From: Oscillospiraceae bacterium
Lineage (GTDB): Bacteria; Bacillota_A; Clostridia; Oscillospirales; Oscillospiraceae
Direction: 5' to 3'
DNA: 31,282 bases
NCBI GenBank assembly: GCA_021771675.1
Contig: JAETOP010000036.1
Span: forward strand, 1 to 31,282
In this document: positions 15,066-21,710 of the stretch, piece after piece
How positions within the stretch are numbered: position 1 is the first letter of the stretch
How the letters are laid out: every line of letters begins with the position of its first letter
Notes under the pieces: generated by a model
Seen by the model: the letters and a program-made list of their open reading frames with translations, nothing else
Database searches by the model: none
Told to the model about the DNA's origin: nothing
Translations under genes and position numbers: made by a program

Positions 15066-15563
15066 CTATTTTGCTTCAACGATGAGTTCAAATTCCGAAA
15101 TGGCTTCGGAGGAAATCAGGCTGCGGTCAAACCACAGATCGTACACACCGAAATCCTTGACAAACAGGTAACGGTAATACTCCTGCTTCTCCTGGGTCTC
15201 GGGATCGGTCACATATATGCCCATATGCTGGTGGGGATGAAAAAAGCTACCGCCAAGCCAGCTGAAATACTCACAGCCGTAGGCCACTTCGTCCATGTAG
15301 ACATCAAATGCTCTGCTGCTTGGACTGCGGATGTCCCTCGGCCTCAGGCCGGTAAGGCGTATACCGCCAACGGCGGTGCCGTCCGCGTCAATGATGGAGC
15401 AGCTTGTGTCTGTGACCTCGGTAACTTGGTAGCCAGCCGGAAGTTCAAAGGAAAAGTCTCCCTTTTGAGGCGGCGCACTGATCAGCCAGTATCCTGCCCC
15501 CAGTCCCCCAAGCAGCGCCGCCACAATGGTTACGGCCAGAATCAGCTTGGATGCTTTTTTCAT
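15066..15563 (-). CDS. Membrane-anchored protein of unknown function
   Basis: A 165-aa protein with a short basic start (MKKASK) and one hydrophobic segment at about residues 7-27. The remaining domain would be outside the membrane and begins PPQKGDFSFELPAGYQV. No family recognised. The frame is open 18 codons further upstream, but GAGGGA 5 nt before ATG 15563 favours this start. It is followed closely by the secreted protein at 14113-15045 and lies downstream of the ECF sigma/DUF4367 pair on the same strand, so it may be part of the same envelope-response group. Confidence 0.75.
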   Translation of the reverse strand: MKKASKLILAVTIVAALLGGLGAGYWLISAPPQKGDFSFELPAGYQVTEVTDTSCSIIDADGTAVGGIRLTGLRPRDIRSPSSRAFDVYMDEVAYGCEYFSWLGGSFFHPHQHMGIYVTDPETQEKQEYYRYLFVKDFGVYDLWFDRSLISSEAISEFELIVEAK

Positions 15564-15667
15564 AATATCCCTCGCTCTCTGTCGACTTTTACGCAAAGTG
15601 TAATAATAGCGTAGCACAAATTTCTTCCAGATTCAACCTGCTAAATGAAATCTTAAGCTTTTGCCAT

Positions 15668-15790
15668 TCAAGCCGCAAGGGAGGCTACAGATGCCCACAC
15701 AGTATTGGTTGCCCGCATCGTACCCGCTTGAGCCGACACAGGAATAGCAAGAATCATCAGCAGAGCCAAAAGGAATGCAGTCTTTCTCAT
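15668..15790 (-). CDS. 40-aa exported small peptide (possibly truncated secreted protein)
   Basis: The ATG at 15790 follows a near-perfect Shine-Dalgarno (AAAGGAGGTGATTTTT). The frame encodes a clear signal peptide of about 22 residues, beginning MRKTAFLLALLMILAI and ending PVSAQA, then only 18 residues, GTMRATNTVWASVASLAA. Either it is a genuine short secreted peptide, or the front of a longer secreted protein cut by an early stop. Many Clostridia genomes have longer proteins that begin this way after ECF sigma genes. An inverted repeat CGTTATA-N5-TATAACG at 15810-15828 lies just upstream and could be an operator. Confidence 0.6.
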   Translation of the reverse strand: MRKTAFLLALLMILAIPVSAQAGTMRATNTVWASVASLAA

Positions 15791-15809
15791 AAAAATCACC
15801 TCCTTTCCT

Positions 15810-15828
15810 CGTTATATACTCTATAACG
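15810..15828. promoter_or_regulatory. Inverted repeat upstream of the small exported peptide
   Basis: CGTTATA - ACTC-type 5-nt centre - TATAACG, 18 nt upstream of the small-peptide ATG and 43 nt downstream of the DUF4367 gene end. It could be an operator or part of a promoter. No clear -35/-10 pair with good spacing was found. Confidence 0.35.
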
Positions 15829-15870
15829 ATTCAAGGAGGCGATTTTGGACACCTAATGAAAAATATTTTT

Positions 15871-16536
15871 TTATTTTTTTGAAACGACGCTTTCCGCCAT
15901 TTTTATCAATATATCCTCGCTGACATGAGCGCCCAGATTGAACAGAATACCCTTCTCACTGTCAATCCACACGATTTCGCTGGAATCCGAATCATCCGGC
16001 GAGAGATATAAAGTGCCGGGCAGACCGTTGATCGAAACTTCCCGCTGCTCAAAATCGGCGCATTGGATATACATCTCCACAGCATCCGTCTTTACCAAGT
16101 AGGAGAATGTGGCAAGCCAACCGTCTTCGTCACGGTAGCAATAAATTTCTCCCCCCGGGAGTTTCTCAATGCTGTCAAGAGCAAATCCCTCAGGCAGCCA
16201 CCCGGGGCAGAACTGTGGGGAGTCGGCAGCAGCACGCTCTTCTGTAAAGTAATAATAGTAGAAGGCATCGTAACGCTCCCGCACCCAGCCGAATACAAAT
16301 TCTCTGGCTTCGGCGCTCAGGGCCAGCAGCGAGCCAAAGCAGGCTGTAAGCACCAGCAAAAACACCGCGGCGCTCCTGAGACAGCGATAGAGGGCGGGGT
16401 GCCGCTGCCTGCGCAGAATGCGGTTCATTTTCCGCTGGAATGCCGCCGAAAAGGAATGGGTGCATTCCCGGGGCAGACTGTTATCCAGGATGGCGGCAGC
16501 CTTCTCGGCGGCCCGGGCCAGCATTTCGTCATCCAT
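15871..16536 (-). CDS. DUF4367-type membrane protein, probable anti-sigma or sigma-linked protein
   Basis: A 221-aa single-pass protein. Residues 1-60 are cytoplasmic and helical (DDEMLARAAEKAAAILD; FQRKMNRILRRQ). One transmembrane segment lies at about 65-85. The outer domain has the aromatic YDAFYYYYFTEE stretch, then PGWLPEGFAL, characteristic of DUF4367. The start ATG overlaps the sigma factor stop by 1 nt (TGATG). That and the topology suggest a role like an anti-sigma factor or signal sensor for the upstream sigma. This is inferred from context; no zinc anti-sigma motif is seen. The frame remains open upstream to 16857 but overlaps the sigma gene, so that extension is rejected. Confidence 0.85.
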   Translation of the reverse strand: MDDEMLARAAEKAAAILDNSLPRECTHSFSAAFQRKMNRILRRQRHPALYRCLRSAAVFLLVLTACFGSLLALSAEAREFVFGWVRERYDAFYYYYFTEERAAADSPQFCPGWLPEGFALDSIEKLPGGEIYCYRDEDGWLATFSYLVKTDAVEMYIQCADFEQREVSINGLPGTLYLSPDDSDSSEIVWIDSEKGILFNLGAHVSEDILIKMAESVVSKK

Positions 16537-17048
16537 CACAGAACTCCCTCCTTTTCGCAAAGCGCTTGCAGCTTCTGCTTTGCCCGCTGGACAAGCTTGG
16601 CGGCGTTGGCCTCCGAAATGCCCAGCTGCTGCGCAATCTCCCTCCCGCTGAAACCGTGATAGTATTTCAGCAGGATTACCTCCCGGTAGCGGGCCGGGAG
16701 GCGCAGAATGCACCCTTCCAGTCCCCGGGCCTCCGGCGCCGGAAGCCCCTGCAGCTCGTCCAGGTAGGCTTCGTCCTTCCAGCGCTGATTTTTCCGGTAG
16801 AGATCGATGGCTTTGCTCTCTACTATAGTAACGACGTAGCTCCTGGTTTTTGGACACTCCGGGTGGGAAATTTTTTCAATATTTTCCGCAATTTTCAAAA
16901 AGGCATTGTGAACCGCATCCTCCGCATCCTGTTCATTCCCCAGGATTTTGTAGGCCACATGGTACATAAGCCCCCGGTAGCGCAGGTATACCGTCTCAAA
17001 TTTTGACCTGTCCTCGGAAGAGTCCATGGCCGCAAGATAAATCAGCAT
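16536..17048 (-). CDS. ECF-type RNA polymerase sigma factor
   Basis: A 170-aa sigma-70 family ECF factor. Region 2 is near residues 15-80 (FETVYLRYRGLMYHVAYKILGNEQDAEDAVHNAF). Region 4 is near 110-165 (LPARYREVILLKYYHGFSGREIAQQLGISEANA, with the HTH). GGAGG 8 nt before ATG 17048 fixes the start; the frame is open 17 codons further up. It is coupled to the DUF4367 membrane protein. Together they probably regulate the downstream exported genes in response to an envelope signal (inference). Confidence 0.93.
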   Translation of the reverse strand: MLIYLAAMDSSEDRSKFETVYLRYRGLMYHVAYKILGNEQDAEDAVHNAFLKIAENIEKISHPECPKTRSYVVTIVESKAIDLYRKNQRWKDEAYLDELQGLPAPEARGLEGCILRLPARYREVILLKYYHGFSGREIAQQLGISEANAAKLVQRAKQKLQALCEKEGVL

Positions 17049-17080
17049 TGGCAAGTCCTCCAATTCCGCCGCGATGGCCA

Positions 17081-17131
17081 AAAGGGACAGGCTTTCCAAA
17101 TCCGCTCAGAATTTGGAGCACCTGTCCCTTT
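17081..17131 (-). terminator. Terminator after the lysine ABC operon
   Basis: AAAGGGACAGG (17081-17091) pairs with CCTGTCCCTTT (17121-17131). A nested stem TCCAAAT/ATTTGGA lies inside. On the minus strand the stem is followed by a short T4. It separates the ABC transporter operon from the sigma gene. Confidence 0.7.
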
Positions 17132-17135
17132 GCTT

Positions 17136-17876
17136 TTAATTATTCCGGAACCGGGACAGGAAATCCCTGGTCTCCTGCTTCTGGGGGCTGCCGAAAAGCT
17201 CATCGGGAGCGCCTTCCTCGCAGATGACGCCGCCGTTCATATAGACCACGTGGTTGCTCACGTCCCGGGCGAAGGCCATCTCGTGGGTGACTACCAGCAT
17301 GGTCATCCCCTCCTGGGCCAGGGAGCGCATGACGGAGAGCACCTCGCCCACCATTTCCGGGTCCAGGGCGGAGGTGGGCTCGTCGAACAGCAGCACCTCC
17401 GGGTCCATGGCCAGGGCCCGGGCGATGGCCACCCGCTGCTTTTGACCGCCGGAAATCTGCCGGGGCCGGGCGTTGACATAGGGAGTCATGCCCACCTTTT
17501 CCAGATACTGCATGGCGTGGGTCCTGGCCTCCTCCCGGCGGCGCCCGAGCACCTTCACCTGGCCAACGATGCAATTTTCCAGCACCGTCATGTTGTTGAA
17601 CAGGTTAAACGACTGAAACACCATGCCCACATGGGAGCGGTAGGCCGCCGCCTTGAAGCCCCGGGCCGCCACATTCTCCCCGTGGTAGAGGATTTCTCCG
17701 GAGGTGGGGTTTTCCAGCAGGTTTACGCAGCGAAGCAGGGTGGACTTTCCGGAGCCGGAGGCCCCGATGATGGAGGTCACATCCCCCTTTTTCACCGTGA
17801 AATCAATGTCCCGGAGTACCTGATGGCTGCCGAAGGACTTGGACAGGTGCTTTACCTGCAAAATCAGCTCATCCAT
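17136..17876 (-). CDS. Polar amino-acid ABC transporter, ATP-binding subunit (probable lysine importer)
   Basis: A 246-aa GlnQ/HisP-type ATPase with complete motifs: Walker [10 protein letters not shown] (about residues 37-45), signature [15 protein letters not shown], Walker [13 protein letters not shown] and switch VVTHEM. It energises uptake with the membrane and binding subunits encoded just upstream. Its ATG lies 2 nt after the permease stop, behind GGGAGG. The whole operon is preceded by a lysine riboswitch, so lysine is the likely substrate even though the family also includes Gln, Arg and His systems. Confidence 0.95.
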   Translation of the reverse strand: MDELILQVKHLSKSFGSHQVLRDIDFTVKKGDVTSIIGASGSGKSTLLRCVNLLENPTSGEILYHGENVAARGFKAAAYRSHVGMVFQSFNLFNNMTVLENCIVGQVKVLGRRREEARTHAMQYLEKVGMTPYVNARPRQISGGQKQRVAIARALAMDPEVLLFDEPTSALDPEMVGEVLSVMRSLAQEGMTMLVVTHEMAFARDVSNHVVYMNGGVICEEGAPDELFGSPQKQETRDFLSRFRNN

Positions 17877-17878
17877 CT

Positions 17879-18724
17879 TTAGCGTCCTCCCTTTGTATCC
17901 CGGAATTCCTTGCTGTGCTCGTCATAAGGCGAGCCCTTGCCGGGGTGGTTGTAGGTTCCGGCGGTCATGGTCAGCTGATCCTCCTGCACCAGCTCATAGT
18001 TGTCGCTGCCGTCCATTTTCCGTTCCAGCCACCGCAGCAGGAAGGAGGCAGCCAGGGTCATGGTCAGATAGCCGATCATCTCAATGGCTGCAGAGGGAAA
18101 ATACATGTTGTTCACGCCGGTGATGTAGCGGTGGAAGGCGAAGAACTCCGTGAAGCTGATGATGAACATGACGGAGGTATCCTTCACGTTGATGATGAAG
18201 TTGTTGCCGATCTGGGGCATGATGTTCCGCAGGGCCTGGGGCAGGATCACATTTACCATGGTCTGCACATGGGTCATGCCGATGGCTTTGGCACCCTCGG
18301 TCTGGCCCGGGTCGATGGAGATGATGCCGCCCCGGACGGACTCGGCCATATAAGCGCCGGTGTTGATGGAGACGATCAAAATGGCCGCCGCCCAGACGCT
18401 GTTAAAGCGCATGGTGTTGTTGGTAAAGTAGGGCAGGCCATAGAAGATGAACACCGCTTGCAGCACCATGGGGGTGCCCCGGAACACCTCTACATAAATC
18501 CGAACCAGAACCCGAATGAGCTTCAACACAAACCGCTTCACCAGTGAATCGCTTTTGGAATAGGGGATGGTGTTGAGGATACCGCAGATCAGTCCGATGA
18601 CGCAGCCGATGGCCGTAGCCACCAGGGCGAGAATCAGGGTATTCTTCACACCGCTTAGATACATTCCAGAGTAGTTGCTCCAGAGCTTGGCCATATCCTG
18701 GCCCAGCCTGACTAGCTTATCCAT
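17879..18724 (-). CDS. Polar amino-acid ABC transporter, permease subunit
   Basis: A 281-aa permease of the HisM/GlnP type with about five hydrophobic segments. It has the ATPase-contact loop ([27 protein letters not shown]), the EAA motif of this family. It includes the N-terminal [11 protein letters not shown] segment that marks polar amino-acid permeases. The last ~45 residues after the final membrane segment (from about RWLERKMDG) form a polar tail longer than usual for the family. AAGGAG precedes ATG 18724. It is the middle gene of a binding protein-permease-ATPase operon under lysine-riboswitch control. Confidence 0.94.
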   Translation of the reverse strand: MDKLVRLGQDMAKLWSNYSGMYLSGVKNTLILALVATAIGCVIGLICGILNTIPYSKSDSLVKRFVLKLIRVLVRIYVEVFRGTPMVLQAVFIFYGLPYFTNNTMRFNSVWAAAILIVSINTGAYMAESVRGGIISIDPGQTEGAKAIGMTHVQTMVNVILPQALRNIMPQIGNNFIINVKDTSVMFIISFTEFFAFHRYITGVNNMYFPSAAIEMIGYLTMTLAASFLLRWLERKMDGSDNYELVQEDQLTMTAGTYNHPGKGSPYDEHSKEFRDTKGGR

Positions 18725-18795
18725 GGGAAAAAGCTCCTTTCCTAGAAATAGTTTCCGCCACCCGGCTCAGGGGTCGGGTGACGGAAAGAGATTGC

Positions 18796-19743
18796 TTAAA
18801 CTTCGGGCTGAACGGCGATGGCCTGATCCATCATGGCATTGAAGTCCGCCTCGGTCATCTGGGAGAGGACTGCGTCAATGGCATCCTTCAAAGCGGTGTT
18901 GCCCTTCAGCACGGAAATGCCGATGTTCACGTTCTCGGCCCGCTCCTGCTCGGTGGCGAACTGGAAGTCGCCGTCGGTGCCGGAGAAGTTCAGGATCACC
19001 AGATTGTCATCCTTTGCCACGGCACCCATGGCAGTGGGCAGGTCGGTGCAGATGAAGTCCACGGTGCCGGTTTGCAGGGCCATAATCATGGCGGGAGCGG
19101 TGTCCGCCGGGGCCAGCAGTTCCACGCCCTGAATCTGGGGCAGGCAGGAGTCATACCAGATGGTGCCGGACTGAGCGGTGCCCTTGCCGCCGGAGAGTTC
19201 CTGGATGGACTTGGCAGAGGCGTAGGGGCTGTCCTTGGTGGTAACGCAGACGATGGTGGCATAGTAGTAGGGGCCTGCCATGTCCACCTCGGCCATCCGG
19301 TCAGCGGTCATGGACTGACCGGCGATGTTGGCGTCCATGGTCTGGGACTGGACGGCGGGGGTCAGGGAATCCCAGGCACTGGAAACAATCTCCAGCTCCC
19401 AGCCGTTGGCCTCGCAGATCTTCTTAGCGATCATCACATCATAGCCGTTGGCGTAGGCGCCGGGCACGTTGGAGATGGGCACAGCGCCGTTGGCGTCGCT
19501 GGTCTGGGTCCAGTTGTAGGGAGCATAGGCACACTCCATACCCACGGTGAACACCCCGTCTTCCAGACCGGGGATGGCAGCCACGGCGGCTTCGGTGGTA
19601 GCTTCAACGGTGGTTTCCTGGGCAGCCTCTGTAACAGCCTCGGTGGTGGCCTCGGTGGTGACCTCGGCGGGGGCGTTGGAGCCGCAGGCGGTCAGGCCCA
19701 GCAGCAGTGCCAGAACCAAACCTAAGGAGAGCATTTTCTTCAT
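18796..19743 (-). CDS. Polar amino-acid ABC transporter, substrate-binding lipoprotein
   Basis: A 315-aa extracellular receptor anchored by a lipobox (LGLTACGS; Cys20). A 30-residue Thr/Glu/Ala-rich linker built from TTEA units follows, then a type 3 periplasmic-binding-protein fold. That fold shows GMECAYAPYNWTQ at the start of lobe 1, and GYDVMIAKKI. It captures a polar amino acid, by context probably lysine. ATG 19743 is chosen over the 36-codon upstream extension because the signal peptide starts there and AAAGG lies upstream. It is first in the operon, after the riboswitch terminator. Confidence 0.94.
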   Translation of the reverse strand: MKKMLSLGLVLALLLGLTACGSNAPAEVTTEATTEAVTEAAQETTVEATTEAAVAAIPGLEDGVFTVGMECAYAPYNWTQTSDANGAVPISNVPGAYANGYDVMIAKKICEANGWELEIVSSAWDSLTPAVQSQTMDANIAGQSMTADRMAEVDMAGPYYYATIVCVTTKDSPYASAKSIQELSGGKGTAQSGTIWYDSCLPQIQGVELLAPADTAPAMIMALQTGTVDFICTDLPTAMGAVAKDDNLVILNFSGTDGDFQFATEQERAENVNIGISVLKGNTALKDAIDAVLSQMTEADFNAMMDQAIAVQPEV

Positions 19744-19779
19744 GACAATCAACCTTTCGTTTCTCGGGCAGGGCCCGAT

Positions 19780-19811
19780 TGTAATAAAAATGAACCGCTT
19801 TGGCAAGCGGT
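19780..19811 (-). terminator. Riboswitch expression-platform terminator
   Basis: On the minus strand ACCGCTT/AAGCGGT forms a hairpin (19794-19811, GCCA loop) followed by TTCATTTTTATT. It lies between the lysine aptamer and the binding-protein gene, so lysine binding would end transcription here. Confidence 0.8.
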
Positions 19812-19860
19812 CCATGGAAAATACGACATCACCCCGCATCGGGGCAGCCAATTAGCCAAT

Positions 19861-20020
19861 GATAGCGCTTCACAAAGTTTTTGTGACAGTCCGGCAGATG
19901 TTCTCTGACGACCCAGCGGAAAACGATCGGGCAATCGCACTCCACTTCGGCGGTGATCCCTTTCCCATCCGACGGCTGCACGACCTTGCCGGAGGTACTG
20001 ATGAGTACCGCGCCTCTATC
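19861..20020 (-). promoter_or_regulatory. Lysine riboswitch (L-box) aptamer
   Basis: Read on the minus strand, the region begins GATAGAGGCGCGG and ends GAAGCGCTATC, giving the P1 helix (GATAG with CTATC). Between these lie the conserved L-box blocks: an AGTACCTCC segment, GGGAAAGGGATCACCGCCGAAG, the GCTGGGTC block after a variable stem, and ACTGTCACA. This order and spacing match the lysine riboswitch. Lysine binding would favour the downstream terminator at 19780-19811 and shut off the ABC operon. This sets the probable substrate of the transporter. Confidence 0.9.
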
Positions 20021-20041
20021 CAAGCGATTCAATTTATCCGT

Positions 20042-20070
20042 ATACTAACATGTGCCGGGGGCGCTGTCAA
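20042..20070 (-). promoter_or_regulatory. Promoter of the lysine riboswitch operon
   Basis: On the minus strand TTGACA (20065-20070), 17-nt spacer, TAGTAT (20042-20047). The start near 20035 places the aptamer about 15 nt into the transcript. Confidence 0.75.
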
Positions 20071-20111
20071 GCATTCCCGGCAGAAATCATGAATTTTGTA
20101 TAATCCTCCAG

Positions 20112-20152
20112 AAAAAACGCAGAAAATCCGCCTTCCCCTGGGAATTCTGCGT
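20112..20152 (-). terminator. Terminator facing toxin-1 mRNA
   Basis: On the minus strand ACGCAGAA pairs with TTCTGCGT and is followed by TTTTTT. It lies beyond the antisense promoter, so a full-length toxin-1 mRNA would run through the whole antisense unit and stop here. Confidence 0.7.
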
Positions 20153-20159
20153 CCGGGGG

Positions 20160-20188
20160 TTGACAAACCGATCTGCTGGGGCTATAAT
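20160..20188 (+). promoter_or_regulatory. Antitoxin RNA-1 promoter
   Basis: Consensus sigma-A promoter: TTGACA (20160-20165), 17 nt, TATAAT (20183-20188). It is stronger than the opposing toxin promoter, as expected when an antisense RNA must be in excess. Confidence 0.9.
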
Positions 20189-20194
20189 AAGCAT

Positions 20195-20290
20195 AGGGAA
20201 AGGGCGCTACCGATAGACGGTCAGCCCCCCTGATGGATTACAAGAAGTAACCGCACCGGTTAGGAGCAGGGCGGTTACTTCTTGTTATTT
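20195..20290 (+). ncRNA. Antisense RNA (type I antitoxin) of locus 1
   Basis: Predicted ~95-nt RNA starting near 20195. Near the 5' end a hairpin forms in GCTACCGATAGACGGTCAGC (loop ATAGA). The 3' end is an intrinsic terminator, CAAGAAGTAACCGC (20241-20254) with GCGGTTACTTCTTG (20271-20284), a perfect 14-bp stem followed by TTATTTAT. The right arm overlaps the last codons and stop of the toxin gene on the opposite strand, so it can pair with the toxin mRNA 3' end, as in TxpA/RatA and BsrG/SR4 pairs. Confidence 0.8.
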
Positions 20291-20379
20291 ATGATTGCAA
20301 TAATCATACCCGCAAAGGCGAATAGCACCATACAGAACTGAAAAAGCCCTTCATATGTAACTACACTCATCTCTGCCAT
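20275..20379 (-). CDS. Holin-like type I toxin, locus 1
   Basis: A 34-aa hydrophobic peptide, MAEMSVVTYEGLFQFC then a membrane segment, ending IIAIINNKK. The TYE-x-L-F start, single transmembrane helix and Lys-rich tail match small holin-like toxins (Hol_Tox type). Such toxins are expected to insert in the inner membrane and depolarise it. A second ATG three codons in (20370) is an alternative start. Eight G bases abut the first ATG; this ribosome binding site can pair with an upstream C run in the leader. The reading frame continues upstream to 20490 but that region is leader RNA, so it is rejected. Confidence 0.85.
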   Translation of the reverse strand: MAEMSVVTYEGLFQFCMVLFAFAGMIIAIINNKK

Positions 20380-20489
20380 CCCCCCCCTTTCCACATTGGG
20401 ACAGGGGGCAAGAAGTTTCACCCCCTGATAAAGGGGGACGAACCGCCTACCATTTATTGATAGCGCCCTGGCACCCACCTGGGGCGCCA
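20380..20489 (-). promoter_or_regulatory. Structured leader of toxin-1 mRNA
   Basis: Read on the minus strand: a 5'-terminal hairpin GGCGCCC/GGGTGCC; then AGGGCGCTATCAATAAATGGTAG, an inverted copy of the antisense RNA 5' segment; then C5 (20433-20437), AGGGGG (20421-20426), GCCCCCT (20403-20409) and the G8 Shine-Dalgarno (20380-20387). GCCCCCT can pair either with AGGGGG or with the Shine-Dalgarno, so two exclusive folds could open or close translation. Only one base differs over about 85 nt from the leader of locus 2. Confidence 0.7.
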
Positions 20490-20494
20490 TCTAC

Positions 20495-20523
20495 AAAATA
20501 TCACATATTTTCCCACTGCGCAA
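20495..20523 (-). promoter_or_regulatory. Toxin-1 promoter
   Basis: On the minus strand TTGCGC (20518-20523), 17 nt, TATTTT (20495-20500). Weak match to consensus but with exact spacing and repeated at locus 2. The transcript would start at the base of the 5' hairpin. Confidence 0.55.
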
Positions 20524-20575
20524 GATGTTTTTCAGAAATGTCCTGCTTTTTATTTGCCTGAAAGTGCCCGGTGGC

Positions 20576-20604
20576 TTGACAAAAAAGCTCTCCCGGGCTA
20601 TAAT
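20576..20604 (+). promoter_or_regulatory. Antitoxin RNA-2 promoter
   Basis: TTGACA (20576-20581), 17 nt, TATAAT (20599-20604), the same as in locus 1. Confidence 0.9.
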
Positions 20605-20610
20605 AAGTAT

Positions 20611-20706
20611 AGAAAAAGGGCGCTACCGATAGACGGTCAGCCCCCTAGTATAGCGATGAAGTAAACCGCACTAGTTGGGGAACATGGGGCGGTTTACTTC
20701 TCTTTT
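20611..20706 (+). ncRNA. Antisense RNA (type I antitoxin) of locus 2
   Basis: Same layout as locus 1: 5' segment AGGGCGCTACCGATAGACGG from 20617, then the terminator GAAGTAAACCGC (20658-20669) with GCGGTTTACTTC (20689-20700) and TCTTTTACG. The right arm covers the toxin-2 stop codon on the other strand. The loop between the arms differs from locus 1, while the 5' segment is conserved, which would keep pairing with the cognate toxin specific. Confidence 0.78.
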
Positions 20707-20795
20707 ACGATCAAGTAGATCAAGCTGGCAAGGGAAATAAGTACCAGGGTGTACTGAAACAGCCCATCGAACGTAACTACATCCATCTCTGCCAT
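20694..20795 (-). CDS. Holin-like type I toxin, locus 2
   Basis: A 33-aa hydrophobic peptide starting MAEMDVVTFDGLFQYT, with a membrane segment and ending YLIVKEK. It is homologous to the toxin at 20275-20379 but divergent in the helix and tail. ATG 20795 is directly behind G7; the ATG three codons later is an alternative. Same gene order, strand and leader as locus 1, so the pair is a tandem duplication that has diverged in the coding and antisense-overlap parts. Confidence 0.83.
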   Translation of the reverse strand: MAEMDVVTFDGLFQYTLVLISLASLIYLIVKEK

Positions 20796-20937
20796 CCCCC
20801 CCTTTCCGCATTGGGACAGGGGGCAAGAAGTTTCACCCCCTGATAAAGGGGGACGAACCGCCTACCATTTATTGATAGCGCCCTGGCACCCATTTGGATG
20901 CCATCTACAAAATATCACATATTTTCTAATTCCGCAA
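20796..20937 (-). promoter_or_regulatory. Toxin-2 promoter and structured leader
   Basis: Promoter on the minus strand: TTGCGG (20932-20937), 17 nt, TATTTT (20909-20914). The 5' hairpin is GGCATCC (20896-20902) with GGGTGCC (20885-20891), where two bases changed relative to locus 1 but pairing is kept. The rest of the leader, including the C/G-run switch before the start codon, is almost identical to locus 1. Confidence 0.65.
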
Positions 20938-21050
20938 GACATTTCTGGTGCCTTGCGGTTTTCTTTTTCGGAGATTTTTTTCACCTCTTCCCCAAATGAT
21001 GCAAATGTGATACAATATTTTCTTACCTTTGTTGAATGGAGGGGAATGAG
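20938..21050. other. Gap before the response regulator gene
   Basis: No gene. A TACAAT at 21011-21016 could be the -10 of the two-component operon, but no good -35 was found 17 nt upstream. Confidence 0.35.
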
Positions 21051-21710
21051 ATGACGAAAATCCTGATTGTGGAAGACGAGAAGCCCATTGCGAATCTGAT
21101 CGACTGGAATTTAAGCGCCAGCGGCTACAGCTGCACCCGGGCCTACGACGGCAACACGGCGGCGGACCTGATCGCCGAGCACAGCTACGACCTGGTGCTG
21201 CTGGATATTATGCTCCCGGGCATCAACGGCTACGAGCTGCTGGGCCAGATCAAGCCCACCGGCACGCCGGTGATTTTCATCACGGCGAAGGGAAGCGTCC
21301 AGGATCGGGTTCAGGGCCTGCGGGCCGGGGCGGACGATTATCTGGTGAAGCCCTTTGAAATTGTGGAGCTCATCGCCCGGGTGGAGTCCGTGCTCCGGCG
21401 GGCGGGAAAGGCCAGCACGGTGTATACCCTGGGGGATGTGACCGTGGACACCGAATCCATGCAAGTCACCAAGGCCGGAGTGCCGGTGACGCTGACCCGG
21501 AAGGAATTTGACCTTTTGGTATTATTTTTACAGAACCAGAACGTGGCGTTGTTCCGTGAGACCATTTATGAACGGGTGTGGGAGTCGGACTACATGGGCG
21601 ACACCCGCACCGTAGACCTTCACGTCCAGCGGCTTCGGAAAAAGCTGGACTGGCAGCGTAGGCTTTGCGCCATCCACAAGGTGGGCTACCGGCTGGAGGG
21701 GGACGGATGA
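21051..21710 (+). CDS. OmpR/PhoB-family response regulator
   Basis: A 219-aa two-component regulator. The receiver domain (1-115) has the acidic pocket at Glu8-Asp9, phospho-acceptor Asp52 (YDLVLLDIMLPG), ITAK and the Lys of YLVKPFE. The winged-helix DNA-binding domain (about 125-219) includes LTRKEFDLLVLFLQN and MGDTRTVDLHVQRLRKKL. ATG 21051 is chosen because GGAGGGG lies 6 nt upstream; the upstream in-frame ATG is less well placed. Its stop overlaps the kinase start as ATGA. The stimulus and targets are unknown; the following membrane-anchored gene is coupled to the same operon. Confidence 0.95.
   Translation: MTKILIVEDEKPIANLIDWNLSASGYSCTRAYDGNTAADLIAEHSYDLVLLDIMLPGINGYELLGQIKPTGTPVIFITAKGSVQDRVQGLRAGADDYLVKPFEIVELIARVESVLRRAGKASTVYTLGDVTVDTESMQVTKAGVPVTLTRKEFDLLVLFLQNQNVALFRETIYERVWESDYMGDTRTVDLHVQRLRKKLDWQRRLCAIHKVGYRLEGDG

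Noticed and set aside
20380..20490. 71-aa frame extending the locus 1 toxin upstream
   Set aside because: The upstream part is leader RNA nearly identical to locus 2 at base level with conserved hairpins; the short toxin begins at MAEM or MSVV.
20112..20937. CRISPR array from the two similar blocks
   Set aside because: Only two long, mostly non-identical units with genes and promoters; no short regularly spaced repeats.
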